Shown: positions 25,096 to 33,093 of the stretch, one piece after another
Layout: each line of letters opens with the position of its first letter
Position numbering within the stretch: the first letter of the stretch is position 1
NCBI RefSeq assembly: GCF_000739655.1
Contig: NZ_BATR01000120.1
Coordinates: 1 to 47,015, forward strand
Length of the DNA: 47,015 nt
Source: Verrucomicrobium sp. BvORR106
GTDB taxonomy: Bacteria; Verrucomicrobiota; Verrucomicrobiia; Verrucomicrobiales; Verrucomicrobiaceae
Direction: 5' to 3'
Made by a program: the position numbers and the translations under genes
The notes under the pieces: model-generated
Seen by the model: the letters and a program-made list of their open reading frames with translations, nothing else
Database searches by the model: none
Told to the model about the DNA's origin: nothing

Positions 25096-25130
25096 GAAGC
25101 AGGGTGCTGGAGGGAATCCAGGCGATGCGA

Positions 25131-25955
25131 CTACTCGACCAGACCGGCGAGGTTGTCTTTGCACCACTGGCCGTTCTGGCGGGTGACGCCATCCGGATCG
25201 CCGATGGCTTCGTGGCACTCATCTTCACAGATGATCCAGCCTTCGAACTTACGGACGACAAGCCACTCGGTGATCTTGTGGAAGTCGAGCTTGCCGGTGC
25301 CCATCTTCGCCCAGGGCTCAGGACCGTTGCCGGAGAAGTCCTTGTAGTGGATGTGGTCCACGAGATGGCTCCACTTGTCCAGCGTGGCGATGACGTCCAT
25401 GCCGCCGCGCGCGATGTGGCCCACGTCCGGAGTCCAGCCGGTCACGGTGGGGTCCAGGCTGTTGATGATGACATCATAGTCTTCCTGGGTGCGCACCACG
25501 GAGGAGGGAGGGCTGTTCGGGTGGAAGGAGCAGGAGATGCCCTGCTCGACCGCGCGACGGCTCACGGCGTTCACATTTTTCACGAGGTTCAGACGGCGCT
25601 CGTGGATGTTCTTGCGGTTCGTCGGAAGGGGCACCGTGCAGAGCTTGGCACCGGGGAAGTTCTTGAGGATGGCGAAGGTGTCGTCCGCCTGCTTGCGCTC
25701 GTCGGCCGTTTCCGTGGCTTCGTTCCAGCCGCAGACCAGGGCAATGCCGGCCAGTTCCACGTTGTTCTTGTCCAGATGCTCCTTGAGCTTGGCGGGGTCG
25801 GCCAGGTCGCCCATCCAGAAGTGCATGGGCTCGATGCCGGCAAATCCGCTCTCACCCGCCACCTTGATCATGTGGTCGAGTTTGTTGTTGTAGGCTTGTC
25901 CGGAGCCCTGCATGAACCAGGTGTAGACTTCGGAGCCGAACTTGATTTTGGCCAT
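25131..25955 (-). CDS. Sugar phosphate isomerase/epimerase (AP-endonuclease-2 fold)
   Basis: This 274-residue xylose-isomerase-like TIM barrel begins MAKIKFGSEVYTWFMQG. It contains the expected metal-site blocks: FAGIEPMHFWMGD, SCSFHPNSPP (His), GWTPDVGHIARGG (Asp-x-x-His), HIHYKDFSGNG (His-x-Lys-Asp) and IICEDECHEA (Glu). Such enzymes isomerise or epimerise keto-sugars, inositols or sugar acids in the cytoplasm. The substrate cannot be assigned from the sequence; no dehydrogenase lies directly beside it. It is transcribed alone, with its own strong terminator and the terminator of the upstream minus-strand gene at 26002-26040 in front. Confidence 0.9.
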   Translation of the reverse strand: MAKIKFGSEVYTWFMQGSGQAYNNKLDHMIKVAGESGFAGIEPMHFWMGDLADPAKLKEHLDKNNVELAGIALVCGWNEATETADERKQADDTFAILKNFPGAKLCTVPLPTNRKNIHERRLNLVKNVNAVSRRAVEQGISCSFHPNSPPSSVVRTQEDYDVIINSLDPTVTGWTPDVGHIARGGMDVIATLDKWSHLVDHIHYKDFSGNGPEPWAKMGTGKLDFHKITEWLVVRKFEGWIICEDECHEAIGDPDGVTRQNGQWCKDNLAGLVE

Positions 25956-26001
25956 AAGGTCGTGTGCTGTTTGGTTAGGATGTTGGTGGCTGAGAAAGGT
26001 G

Positions 26002-26040
26002 AAAAAATTCCGCAGCGGAGAGCCTCTTGGCTAGCGGAAT
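26002..26040 (-). terminator. Intrinsic terminator of the RlmM-like gene
   Basis: On the minus strand a stem ATTCCGC/GCGGAAT (26007-26040) encloses a smaller AGCC-AAGA-GGCT hairpin and is followed by six T residues (A-tract 26002-26007). It lies about 60 bp downstream of the stop at 26102. Confidence 0.8.
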
Positions 26041-26101
26041 CCGGTGGCGAAGTCCAGCGGGAACTTGGCGGGTGTTTCAGTACGCAGCGGTCGCCCAGGG
26101 A

Positions 26102-27205
26102 TCATTCACCCGCTTTCTCAAAAAACAGGGTCAGCTCGTGCCGGTTGTAGGTGAGATGGGTCTGGGCAAAGAGCTTCAATCCAGCGGCGTCAGCCTTGGC
26201 CACGATCTCATCCCGCAGTTGGAGCGGAGCCTCCACCGTCTCCACCTTGGGCAGCTTGAGGGTGAAGACGATGATGCCATTCCTACGGAGCTGGCGGGAG
26301 AGGCGGATGACCTGGCGGATGGATTCCTCAGGCTCCCCGTTCATGTCATCGAGGATGGCGTCGTAGCGATCCTCACGGGCAGGGCGGAACTCCGCCACGT
26401 CCATCTGGTGGAAGACCAAGGCGGGATTCTGAAACAAACGCCGGTCCAGCGGGGAGCGGTCCAGCGCTGTCACGCGGAACTCCCGCACGAGCAGTTCCGA
26501 AGTCATCCCCCCTGGGCAGGCTCCGAGCTCCAGCCAGTGGCTGCCAGTTGGGAGAGCGGGGCGGTAGAGCTTCAGGTAGTGCAGAGCCTCGGCGATCTTG
26601 GCACCCGCCCGGCTGATGGTATCGGGCGTATCCTTGGCGACATAGAGGCTGCCGCCAGCATAGAAGCCATTCGCAGACTGCGGGGTGGAGATGCCGCAGA
26701 AGAGGCCCTCCTTGCCCACCAGACAGAAGAGTGTGGGGGCTTGGCTGTCCTGATCCTCCACACCCTTGGCTTTCATCGCCGGGAAAAGCTGGAGCGCCCG
26801 GCCGCGGAGGTTCGAGGCCAGACTCTTGTAGTAGGGATCAGGAGAACCGGGATTGAGCTGGCCGATGAGCAACTGCTGCGGGCTGCGGGGACCGAACTTC
26901 TTGACGAGGGTCTGGGCTGCCTTTTCCACGAACCCTTCCATCTTGGCAGGGTGGCAGGGCCAGGAGTGCTCCAGGGGAATGTTCCACCGGGAGAGCACTG
27001 ATGCAGGGCTCTGCCGGATGGCCTCGGGCGTGGCGGTCTTGACGGAGTAGAAGTCTGCGCCCAGCCGGGTGTGGGTGCTGGCTCCGAAACGCGCCAGCAC
27101 TTCCTCTGCCACCGGGGCAAACACTTCTGAAATGCGCACCAGCCACGGTTGCGGGGTAGCATCAGGGGGTGAAGCGGAGGAGGTAGCGGGATCAGCAGAG
27201 GACAT
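26102..27205 (-). CDS. RlmM-like RNA 2'-O-methyltransferase
   Basis: The 367-residue protein resembles RlmM, which methylates the ribose of C2498 in 23S rRNA. The N-terminal half (about 20-190) would be the THUMP-like RNA-binding part. The C-terminal half is an FtsJ/RrmJ-type Rossmann domain with the SAM motif HWLELGACPGGMTSELL (about 223-239), VTALDRSPLDRRLF, and the catalytic-lysine strand IVFTLKLPKVETVE (about 323-336), close to the RlmM pattern. A 20-residue Ser/Ala/Pro-rich leader precedes the domain. It is divergent from the protease gene at 27412. Class assignment is strong; the exact target nucleotide is inferred from RlmM alone. Confidence 0.83.
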   Translation of the reverse strand: MSSADPATSSASPPDATPQPWLVRISEVFAPVAEEVLARFGASTHTRLGADFYSVKTATPEAIRQSPASVLSRWNIPLEHSWPCHPAKMEGFVEKAAQTLVKKFGPRSPQQLLIGQLNPGSPDPYYKSLASNLRGRALQLFPAMKAKGVEDQDSQAPTLFCLVGKEGLFCGISTPQSANGFYAGGSLYVAKDTPDTISRAGAKIAEALHYLKLYRPALPTGSHWLELGACPGGMTSELLVREFRVTALDRSPLDRRLFQNPALVFHQMDVAEFRPAREDRYDAILDDMNGEPEESIRQVIRLSRQLRRNGIIVFTLKLPKVETVEAPLQLRDEIVAKADAAGLKLFAQTHLTYNRHELTLFFEKAGE

Positions 27206-27411
27206 GGGCAGGGGTGACGATGCCGATGGGTGGGGGTGCGGTCAATGTCAAACGGGTGGGTCGTGTGGCTCGGAAGGTCATCCAGACGAGGCTCCCAACT
27301 TAAATCAGCCCTCATAATGGGTCTGGCGCGATTGACCAAAAACGTGAAATCCAATTCGACACCGGTGGCCCGTCTGGGTAGCATGCCGGGCAATCCCGCC
27401 ATCTTCCGCCC

Positions 27412-28230
27412 ATGTTGCGATGCTTAGCCCTTGCGGTACTCCTGGCACTGCCAATCTCATTGGGAAGTTGTGCGTCCTCCGGCCAGTCCCGGGATCTGAC
27501 CAATCAAGAGGCGCAGACCTTCCTCAAGCACGTACAGATCTGGGTGATGTCTCCCAAAAAAGGGCGGGCCTCCATTTTGCGACCACCTGCGGGTGCGGAA
27601 GTGGATGCCTCACTGGCGGTGCCGATCAGCAGTGACGGATATCTCCTCGCGACGGCCCATGGGATTCCGGCCCACGGGGTGGTGCTGACGCTGCGCGACG
27701 GGGAGAATCGTCCGGTGTACATCTCCCTGCTGGATGGAAAGGGGCCAGCGGAGTTTCAGGTGGTGATCCCAGGGACTGACGGAGATGCCGCCGCTTCAAC
27801 GCGGACGACGGCGGTGAAACTCAAGGAACAGCGTCTGCGGGTGGTGAAGCGCTTCTACGCCAGCGACCTGGTCTTGCTGAAGGCTCCCTTCAGAACGCCT
27901 TCATACGTGAAAGTTCTTTCATCGGTCCCGGTGCCGAATGAGCCAGTGTACTTTCCCTCGAACCCCGTGCTGGGAGAGGCAAACGCCCTTGTGCTTTGCC
28001 CGCTGGACCGCGTGGCCATCACGAGTGTCAGTTCCTGGTTCATCGCCGTGGAGCATGCCGCCCGCCAAGGCTACAGCGGCACGCCGATGATGAATCAGGA
28101 TGGGGAGTTGATCGCGCTGGGTGTGAAGAGCTCGCTTTCCAGCAAGCATCCGGTGCTGTGGGGTTCCGGGATCTCGAAGGAGACGCTGGATGCGGCAATG
28201 GCGGCAGATCGACGCCAATCGCGCGGGTGA
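27412..28230 (+). CDS. Trypsin-like serine protease, putative lipoprotein
   Basis: This 272-residue protein has a lipoprotein signal (MLRCLALAVLLALPISLGSC) with lipobox LGSC at about residues 17-20. A trypsin-like domain follows, with a plausible triad: His in YLLATAHGIP (about 82), Asp in FYASDLVLLKAP (about 151) and Ser in GYSGTPMMNQDGE (about 223, GxSGxP). The protein would be tethered to a membrane facing the periplasm. It is shorter than DegP-type enzymes and has no PDZ domain. The His motif is AHG rather than the common AHC. It is isolated: divergent from the RlmM-like gene and convergent with the aldolase gene. Confidence 0.8.
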   Translation: MLRCLALAVLLALPISLGSCASSGQSRDLTNQEAQTFLKHVQIWVMSPKKGRASILRPPAGAEVDASLAVPISSDGYLLATAHGIPAHGVVLTLRDGENRPVYISLLDGKGPAEFQVVIPGTDGDAAASTRTTAVKLKEQRLRVVKRFYASDLVLLKAPFRTPSYVKVLSSVPVPNEPVYFPSNPVLGEANALVLCPLDRVAITSVSSWFIAVEHAARQGYSGTPMMNQDGELIALGVKSSLSSKHPVLWGSGISKETLDAAMAADRRQSRG

Positions 28231-28250
28231 GCGGTCGATAGCTGTCTCCG

Positions 28251-28290
28251 AAAAAAGTAAAGCACGCCAAGGAGAATGTCCCTGGCGTGC
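28251..28290 (-). terminator. Intrinsic terminator of the DHDPS-family gene
   Basis: GCACGCCAAGG and CCCTGGCGTGC (28262-28290) form an 8-bp stem, one mismatch, 2 more pairs and a 7-base loop. On the minus strand the stem is followed by TTTACTTTTTT. It lies 24 bp beyond the stop at 28314. Confidence 0.85.
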
Positions 28291-28313
28291 CAACGTAAGG
28301 TTTCGAGCTGGCG

Positions 28314-29228
28314 TTACTCGCGGGACCAAGCCAGCAGGTCCAGCGCGGCCTGTTTGATCTCAGCCTGCTTGTTGGCGTCCAGGTCTGCGAGCAAGGGCAA
28401 CTGAGGGCCGGTGGCAGCGATACCCGCGAGGTCCACGGCGTGGTGAAGCACCTGGATGGGGTTGTAGCCGTTGCGGAGGTCTTCCAGCGCGAGGAAGCCT
28501 TTGCGCAGCGTTTCGGCCTTGTCGATGTCGCCCGCTTTCAGCGCCTCTAGCATCTGCTGGGAGCGGTTCGGGGCCACGCAGACGCAACCGGCGGTGTAGG
28601 CGTGCACGCCGAACTTCGTCCAGTGGATGATGGCAGGCTGCTCGCCGATGCCGCTGACCAGGAGTTCACGCGGAACTTCGTTGGAAATGGCTTCGAGAAG
28701 GGGGTCGTTTGCGGGGTCTTCACGCACCACGGCATACTTGATCCAGGAGATGGCACCTGCTTCCACAAGGGACTTCACGATGTCCACCGTAACGTAGCCT
28801 TCGTCCTTCACATAGAGCACGGCCGGGCGGCCGAATTTTTCCACGAACCGCAGGACTGCCGCACGCACGCCGTCCGGCTTGGAGACGGCGGTGGTGGGAA
28901 GAATCATCGCAGTGGGAAACTGCTTGCGCGCCAGGATGGCGGCCTGATCCATCATGGTGCCGAAGTAGGGGCCCACGGCGGGGATGATCAGGGAGTTGGC
29001 TCCGGCAACCTCCGCCAGCTGATCGAGAACCTCCTCGTATTCAGCCAGGGAGATGTTGTAGAAGTTGGCGTTGCCGCCGTAGAGGAAGATATCCACGCCG
29101 CCGTTCTCGATGTGGCGGACGAGCTTGGCGTTCTCGGCTGCGCTCACCTTGAAGTTGGCGTCCCGGCAGAGCGGCGGCACGGAGATGACGGAGCGTTGAA
29201 GATCTGAAGGCGTGAACGTGGTTTGCAT
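28314..29228 (-). CDS. DHDPS/NAL-family aldolase
   Basis: The 304-residue class I aldolase of the dihydrodipicolinate synthase/N-acetylneuraminate lyase family has GGVDIFLYGGNANFYNIS (about 42-59, counterpart of GTTGE), AVGPYFGT, LYVKDEGYV (catalytic Tyr region), and the Schiff-base lysine in ISWIKYAVVRED (about 167). The GTTGE motif is replaced by YGGNAN, which argues against a lysine-biosynthesis role. The gene lies 66 bp downstream of an IlvD/Edd sugar-acid dehydratase on the same strand. The pair most likely dehydrates a sugar acid and then cleaves or processes the 2-keto-3-deoxy product. The actual sugar is unknown. Confidence 0.87.
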   Translation of the reverse strand: MQTTFTPSDLQRSVISVPPLCRDANFKVSAAENAKLVRHIENGGVDIFLYGGNANFYNISLAEYEEVLDQLAEVAGANSLIIPAVGPYFGTMMDQAAILARKQFPTAMILPTTAVSKPDGVRAAVLRFVEKFGRPAVLYVKDEGYVTVDIVKSLVEAGAISWIKYAVVREDPANDPLLEAISNEVPRELLVSGIGEQPAIIHWTKFGVHAYTAGCVCVAPNRSQQMLEALKAGDIDKAETLRKGFLALEDLRNGYNPIQVLHHAVDLAGIAATGPQLPLLADLDANKQAEIKQAALDLLAWSRE

Positions 29229-29294
29229 GGGAAAAGGAGAGGGGAGCTAGGTTGGAGAAGATTTAGGTGGAGCGCAATGGGCAAAAGAGGGGGC

Positions 29295-31025
29295 TCAATG
29301 GATGCGGGGCTCCGGTGTGGGCGTGCCCGTGTGGTGAAGAAAACGGAAGTCGCAGCCCTCGTTGGCCTGGGTCACCTCGTTGAGGAAGAGGTGCAAGTAG
29401 CCGCGATCCACCTTGCGCTTCGGTGCCTGCCACTCGGCACGGCGGGCGGCCAGTTCTTCATCGCTGACGTCCAGTGTCAGGGTGCGCTCGGGCACATTCA
29501 GGGAGATGATGTCCCCATCCCGCACGAAGGCGAGCGGGCCGCCCACGGCGCTCTCGGGAGCCACGTGGAGGATGCAGGCGCCGTAGCTGGTGCCGCTCAT
29601 GCGGGCATCGCTGAGGCGCAGGACATCACGCACACCTGCCTCAAGCAGTTTCTTGGGCAGGGGCAGCATGCCCCACTCTGGCATGCCGGGAGCACCGACG
29701 GGGCCGGCGCTCTGCAGCACCATCACGGAATCGGCAGTGATGGGCAGATCGGGATCGTCCAAGCGGGCAGCGAGGTCTTCATAGTCCTTGAACACCACGG
29801 CCGGTCCGGAGTGCGTCCAAAAGCGCTCTTCCATGGCGCTGTGTTTGATCACAGCCCCATCAGGGCAGAGGTTCCCGGTAAGCACAGCGGTGCCGCCCTC
29901 GGGTGACAGGGCCTGATCGCGGGAGCGGATGACCTCGGTGTTGTGGATCACGGCATCGGCCACGTTTTCACCCAGCGTCTTGCCATTTACCGTGGGGCAC
30001 TCGGTATGCAGGATGTCGGTGAGCTGGTTCAGCAGAGCGGGCAGGCCCCCGGCAAAGTAGAAGTCCTCCATGAGGAAGCGGCCGGCGGGGCGCAGGTCCG
30101 CCAGACGCGGGGTAAGGCGGGAAACAGCATCAAATTCGCTCAGCGGCAGCTTGATGCCAGCACGACCCGCCATGGCGATGAGGTGCACGATGGCATTGGT
30201 GCTGCCACCGACTGCCATGTCTGCCACGATGGCGTTGTGAAAGGCCTCCTTGGTCAGGAACTTGGCTGGGTTGAGGTCATTCCACGCGTTCTCCACGATC
30301 TGGCGTCCGGACGCGGCGGCCATGCGCCAGTGGCGGGCATCGCTGGCGGGGATGCTGGAGGCTCCAGGCAGAGAGAGGCCGAGGGTCTCGGTGATGGCCG
30401 TCATGGTGGCGGCGGTGCCCATGGTCATGCAATGGCCGTGGGAGCGGGCGATGCCGTCTTCGATTTCACACCAGTCATCCTGAGTGATGTTGCCCGCGCG
30501 CAGCTCGGCCCAGTACTTCCAGGCGTCGGTGCCGCTGCCCAGCGTCTGGTCGCGCCATTGGCCACGCAGCATGGGGCCGCCCGGCACGAAGATGAACGGC
30601 ATGTCTGCACTCAGCGCTCCCATGATGAGGGCAGGAGTCGTCTTGTCACAGGCACCCAGAAGCACGGCCCCGTCCACTGGGTGGCAGCGCAGCACTTCCT
30701 CCGCTTCCATCGCCAGGAGATTGCGATAGAGCATGGTGGTGGGCTTCATGAAGTTCTCGCTGAGCGAGAGCACGGGAATCTCGATCGGCATGCCGCCGGC
30801 CTGGAGAACGCCCTTTTTCACGTTCTCTGCCAGCACCTTGAAGTGCAGGTGGCAGGGGTTGATCTCTGACCAGGTATTGAGAATGGCGATTACCGGCTTG
30901 CCCTGCCAGTCCTCTGGTCCCAGGCCCAACTGGCGCGCCCGGGAGCGGTGGCCAAAGGAGCGGAGATCATTGGGGCCAAACCAACGGTAGGAACGAAGCT
31001 GATCAGGTGTGCGGCGGGTGGGCAT
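29295..31025 (-). CDS. IlvD/Edd-family sugar-acid dehydratase
   Basis: The 576-residue dehydratase has the three iron-sulfur cysteine motifs of the family, NPCHLH (about residue 56), LLGACDKTTPA (about 125) and SHGHCMTMGTA (about 197), plus VADMAVGGSTNAIVHL and the C-terminal DARMSGTSYGACILHVAPES. The spacing and the SYGACILHV block look more like L-arabinonate/D-xylonate dehydratases than biosynthetic IlvD, which agrees with the aldolase gene next to it. It would remove water from an aldonic acid to give a 2-keto-3-deoxy acid. Divergent from an SDR gene 112 bp away that could supply the oxidation step. Confidence 0.9.
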   Translation of the reverse strand: MPTRRTPDQLRSYRWFGPNDLRSFGHRSRARQLGLGPEDWQGKPVIAILNTWSEINPCHLHFKVLAENVKKGVLQAGGMPIEIPVLSLSENFMKPTTMLYRNLLAMEAEEVLRCHPVDGAVLLGACDKTTPALIMGALSADMPFIFVPGGPMLRGQWRDQTLGSGTDAWKYWAELRAGNITQDDWCEIEDGIARSHGHCMTMGTAATMTAITETLGLSLPGASSIPASDARHWRMAAASGRQIVENAWNDLNPAKFLTKEAFHNAIVADMAVGGSTNAIVHLIAMAGRAGIKLPLSEFDAVSRLTPRLADLRPAGRFLMEDFYFAGGLPALLNQLTDILHTECPTVNGKTLGENVADAVIHNTEVIRSRDQALSPEGGTAVLTGNLCPDGAVIKHSAMEERFWTHSGPAVVFKDYEDLAARLDDPDLPITADSVMVLQSAGPVGAPGMPEWGMLPLPKKLLEAGVRDVLRLSDARMSGTSYGACILHVAPESAVGGPLAFVRDGDIISLNVPERTLTLDVSDEELAARRAEWQAPKRKVDRGYLHLFLNEVTQANEGCDFRFLHHTGTPTPEPRIH

Positions 31026-31137
31026 GGGAGGTGGAGAATGGCGGGAACGGCGGTCGAGTCAAACGATCGGGAAAACCAAACGCTGGGAGTCGCTTCAAGC
31101 TTGCCACGATCCTCGCCCTGCATGTAAACAGGGCCGC

Positions 31138-31863
31138 ATGGTACTGGAGTCAAAATCATGTGTGGTCACGGGCGCAGCGCGGGGCATAGGTCTGGAACTG
31201 TGCAAGGCCCTGGTGGCAAAAGGGGCCCGTGTGGTGATGGCGGATGTGGATGCCGCCGCGCTGGAGTTGGCCCGGAAGGAGCTGGGGGCAGCGGTCCACC
31301 CCGTGGTATGCGATGTGACGAGGGCAGATTCCGTGGCCGAGGCGGGGCGACAGGCTTTCGAGGCCTTCGGCGGAGTGGACGTGTGGATTAACAACGCCGG
31401 CCTGGCCCGACACCGCTGGATCACCGAGTACACGGAGGCCGACATCGACCTGATGCTGGATGTGAACCTGAAGGGGACCATCCTCGGCTCCCAAGAGGCT
31501 CTGCGGCGCATGATCCCGGAAAAACGCGGTCACATCGTAAACATCATCTCCACCGCGAGTTTGCGCGGCATTCCCTCTGAGACGGTGTACTGCGCCGCCA
31601 AATGGGGCGTGCGGGGCTTCACCCAGGGCTTGCAGGAGGAGGCTGGGGCTCATGGCATCCGCGTTACGGCCCTGCTGCCTGGCGGGGTGGACACGGCTTT
31701 CTGGGATGGGGCCTCCAGCCGGAAAGCTCCCGTAGAGAAGTTTCTGTCTCCCGCCCAAGTGGCGGATGCGACCCTCAAACTGCTGGAGTTGGACGACTGG
31801 TGCGTGCCGCGGGAACTGGTGCTGCGGGCGATCGCGGACACGGATTTCTCCGTCCAGCCGTAA
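31138..31863 (+). CDS. Short-chain dehydrogenase/reductase
   Basis: The 241-residue classical SDR has the cofactor motif VVTGAARGIGLELC (about 9-22), VVMADVDAAALE with an Asp that favours NAD, WINNAGLARHR, and the catalytic YCAAKWGVRGF (Tyr-x3-Lys, about 149-159) with the preceding Ser in STASLRG. The ATG at 31138 is used because it places the Rossmann motif at the N-terminus. The frame is open further upstream but has no family features. It is divergent from the sugar-acid dehydratase, so it may oxidise the corresponding sugar or reduce a product. That link is inference from location only. Confidence 0.9.
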   Translation: MVLESKSCVVTGAARGIGLELCKALVAKGARVVMADVDAAALELARKELGAAVHPVVCDVTRADSVAEAGRQAFEAFGGVDVWINNAGLARHRWITEYTEADIDLMLDVNLKGTILGSQEALRRMIPEKRGHIVNIISTASLRGIPSETVYCAAKWGVRGFTQGLQEEAGAHGIRVTALLPGGVDTAFWDGASSRKAPVEKFLSPAQVADATLKLLELDDWCVPRELVLRAIADTDFSVQP

Positions 31864-32269
31864 CACGGCTGATGTTGGTTCCTTGGCGATGCCCGCATGC
31901 GAGCATCAGTAAAAGGAGCGAGGGACATTCCTGTCCCGGTTCGCACCAAAAGTTCCATGAGATCGCTGTGGGTTGGGGGTGGGGACTACGATGGCAGTCA
32001 TCCGGCGAATCCTTGCGTTGGAACGCCTGCTGGGTCCGGGACTGGAAAGTCCCTGCCTCCTTCTACTGACCAGTTTCACGGGCGTTCTAGGAATGTACTT
32101 TGAGAAGGTTCGAGGTGGTCAACTGTACCTAGCATGCAACAATAAGAGTCTAGAACCCAGGCGTGAGGGAATATCTGACCCTTTCGCCTGTATATCCTGA
32201 TCATTGAGCCGCAAGGTCGCGAATATTCCTAATATGGCAGAGATCCTCTGCTAGGGAGGCGCGACTCGC
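31864..32269. other. Intergenic region containing a REPIN-like pair and hairpins
   Basis: No gene is supported in these 406 bp. The first half holds the inverted REP pair described separately. Beyond it are an imperfect hairpin CAGGCG/CGCCTG with an internal GGG/CCC (32158-32190) and a perfect 6-bp hairpin GCAGAG-ATC-CTCTGC (32237-32251). Right after the latter lies AGGGAGG at 32253-32259, 10 nt before the esterase ATG, so this last hairpin could influence ribosome access. Confidence 0.65.
31906..32069. repeat. REPIN-like inverted pair of palindromes (family A)
   Basis: Two short palindromes face each other across about 90 bp. The left arm (31906-31943) contains GGGACA-TTCC-TGTCCC; the right arm (32032-32069) contains GGGACT-GGAA-AGTCCC. 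With the left arm reversed, both read CC, GGGACWGGAAWGTCCCT, then CGCTCCTTTTACTGA or GCCTCCTTCTACTGA. The arms therefore match over about 35 positions with compensating changes in the stem. This is the architecture of REPINs mobilised by RAYT transposases. No transposase is in the window. Confidence 0.72.
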
Positions 32270-33076
32270 ATGACCGCCTCCTCCCCATTTCGCACCGTGG
32301 AGCTTTCCGACCCAGCCTTCACCGGCCCGGGGCTGCGCTTCGCAACTGTCAAGAGCAAGGCGTTGAAACGACGGGCGGACGTGGCGCTCTTCACTCCGCA
32401 GGGGTATGCGCCCAAGCGCCTGCCGCTCGTGATCCTGCTGCACGGCGTCTATGGCAGTCATTGGGCCTGGGCGCTGAAGGGCGGGGCTCACCGCATGCTG
32501 CAGCGTCTGGTGAGCCGGGATGAGGTGCCGCCCATGATGCTGGCCATGCCCTCAGACGGGCTGTGGGGAGATGGCTCCGGATACCTCACGCACCAGGAGG
32601 CGGACTATGCCTCATGGATCGTGGATGAGGTGCCGGCGGTGGCCGCCCTGGTGGCCCCGCAGGTGGAGGGAGCTCCGTTGTTCATCGGCGGGCTTTCCAT
32701 GGGGGGCTATGGGGCGATGCGACTTGGAGCCCTGCATTCCAAAAGGTTCCGGGGAATAAGCGCGCACAGCAGCATCACCGACTACCGGCAGAAGCAGGAG
32801 TTTGTGGAGGAGCCACTGGATGACTTCAAATTGAGACCGGGTGAAGTGACCTGTGTGGCGGAGGCGATCCGGATGAATCGCGCCCATCTGCCGCCTCTGC
32901 GCTTTGACTGCGGCACCGATGATCCCTTGATCGAGCACAACCGGAAGCTGCATCAAACCCTGCGGGATGAGGGCATCCAGCATCACTACCAGGAGTATCC
33001 TGGTGGACACACCTGGCGGTACTGGAGCGCGCACCTCGCAGATACGCTGCGGTTCTTCGGCGGGCTGGTGGGGTGA
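32270..33076 (+). CDS. Esterase-D-type alpha/beta hydrolase
   Basis: The 268-residue protein is an alpha/beta hydrolase of the putative esterase (EstD/feruloyl-esterase-like) family. Visible elements are LPLVILLHGVYGSHWAW (oxyanion region, about 47-63), the nucleophile elbow FIGGLSMGGYGAMRLG (Ser about 145), FDCGTDDPLIEHN (Asp about 209) and PGGHTWRYW (His about 246). No signal peptide is present, so it is probably cytoplasmic. AGGGAGG 10 nt before the ATG is one of the better Shine-Dalgarno sequences here. It is convergent with the kinase gene. Natural substrate unknown. Confidence 0.88.
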   Translation: MTASSPFRTVELSDPAFTGPGLRFATVKSKALKRRADVALFTPQGYAPKRLPLVILLHGVYGSHWAWALKGGAHRMLQRLVSRDEVPPMMLAMPSDGLWGDGSGYLTHQEADYASWIVDEVPAVAALVAPQVEGAPLFIGGLSMGGYGAMRLGALHSKRFRGISAHSSITDYRQKQEFVEEPLDDFKLRPGEVTCVAEAIRMNRAHLPPLRFDCGTDDPLIEHNRKLHQTLRDEGIQHHYQEYPGGHTWRYWSAHLADTLRFFGGLVG

Positions 33077-33093
33077 TTGTGGCTCAGTGACTC

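Noticed and set aside
31973-32200. A 75-codon plus-strand frame between the SDR and esterase genes
   Set aside because: It runs through a REP arm and has no motif; the repeat explains the sequence better.
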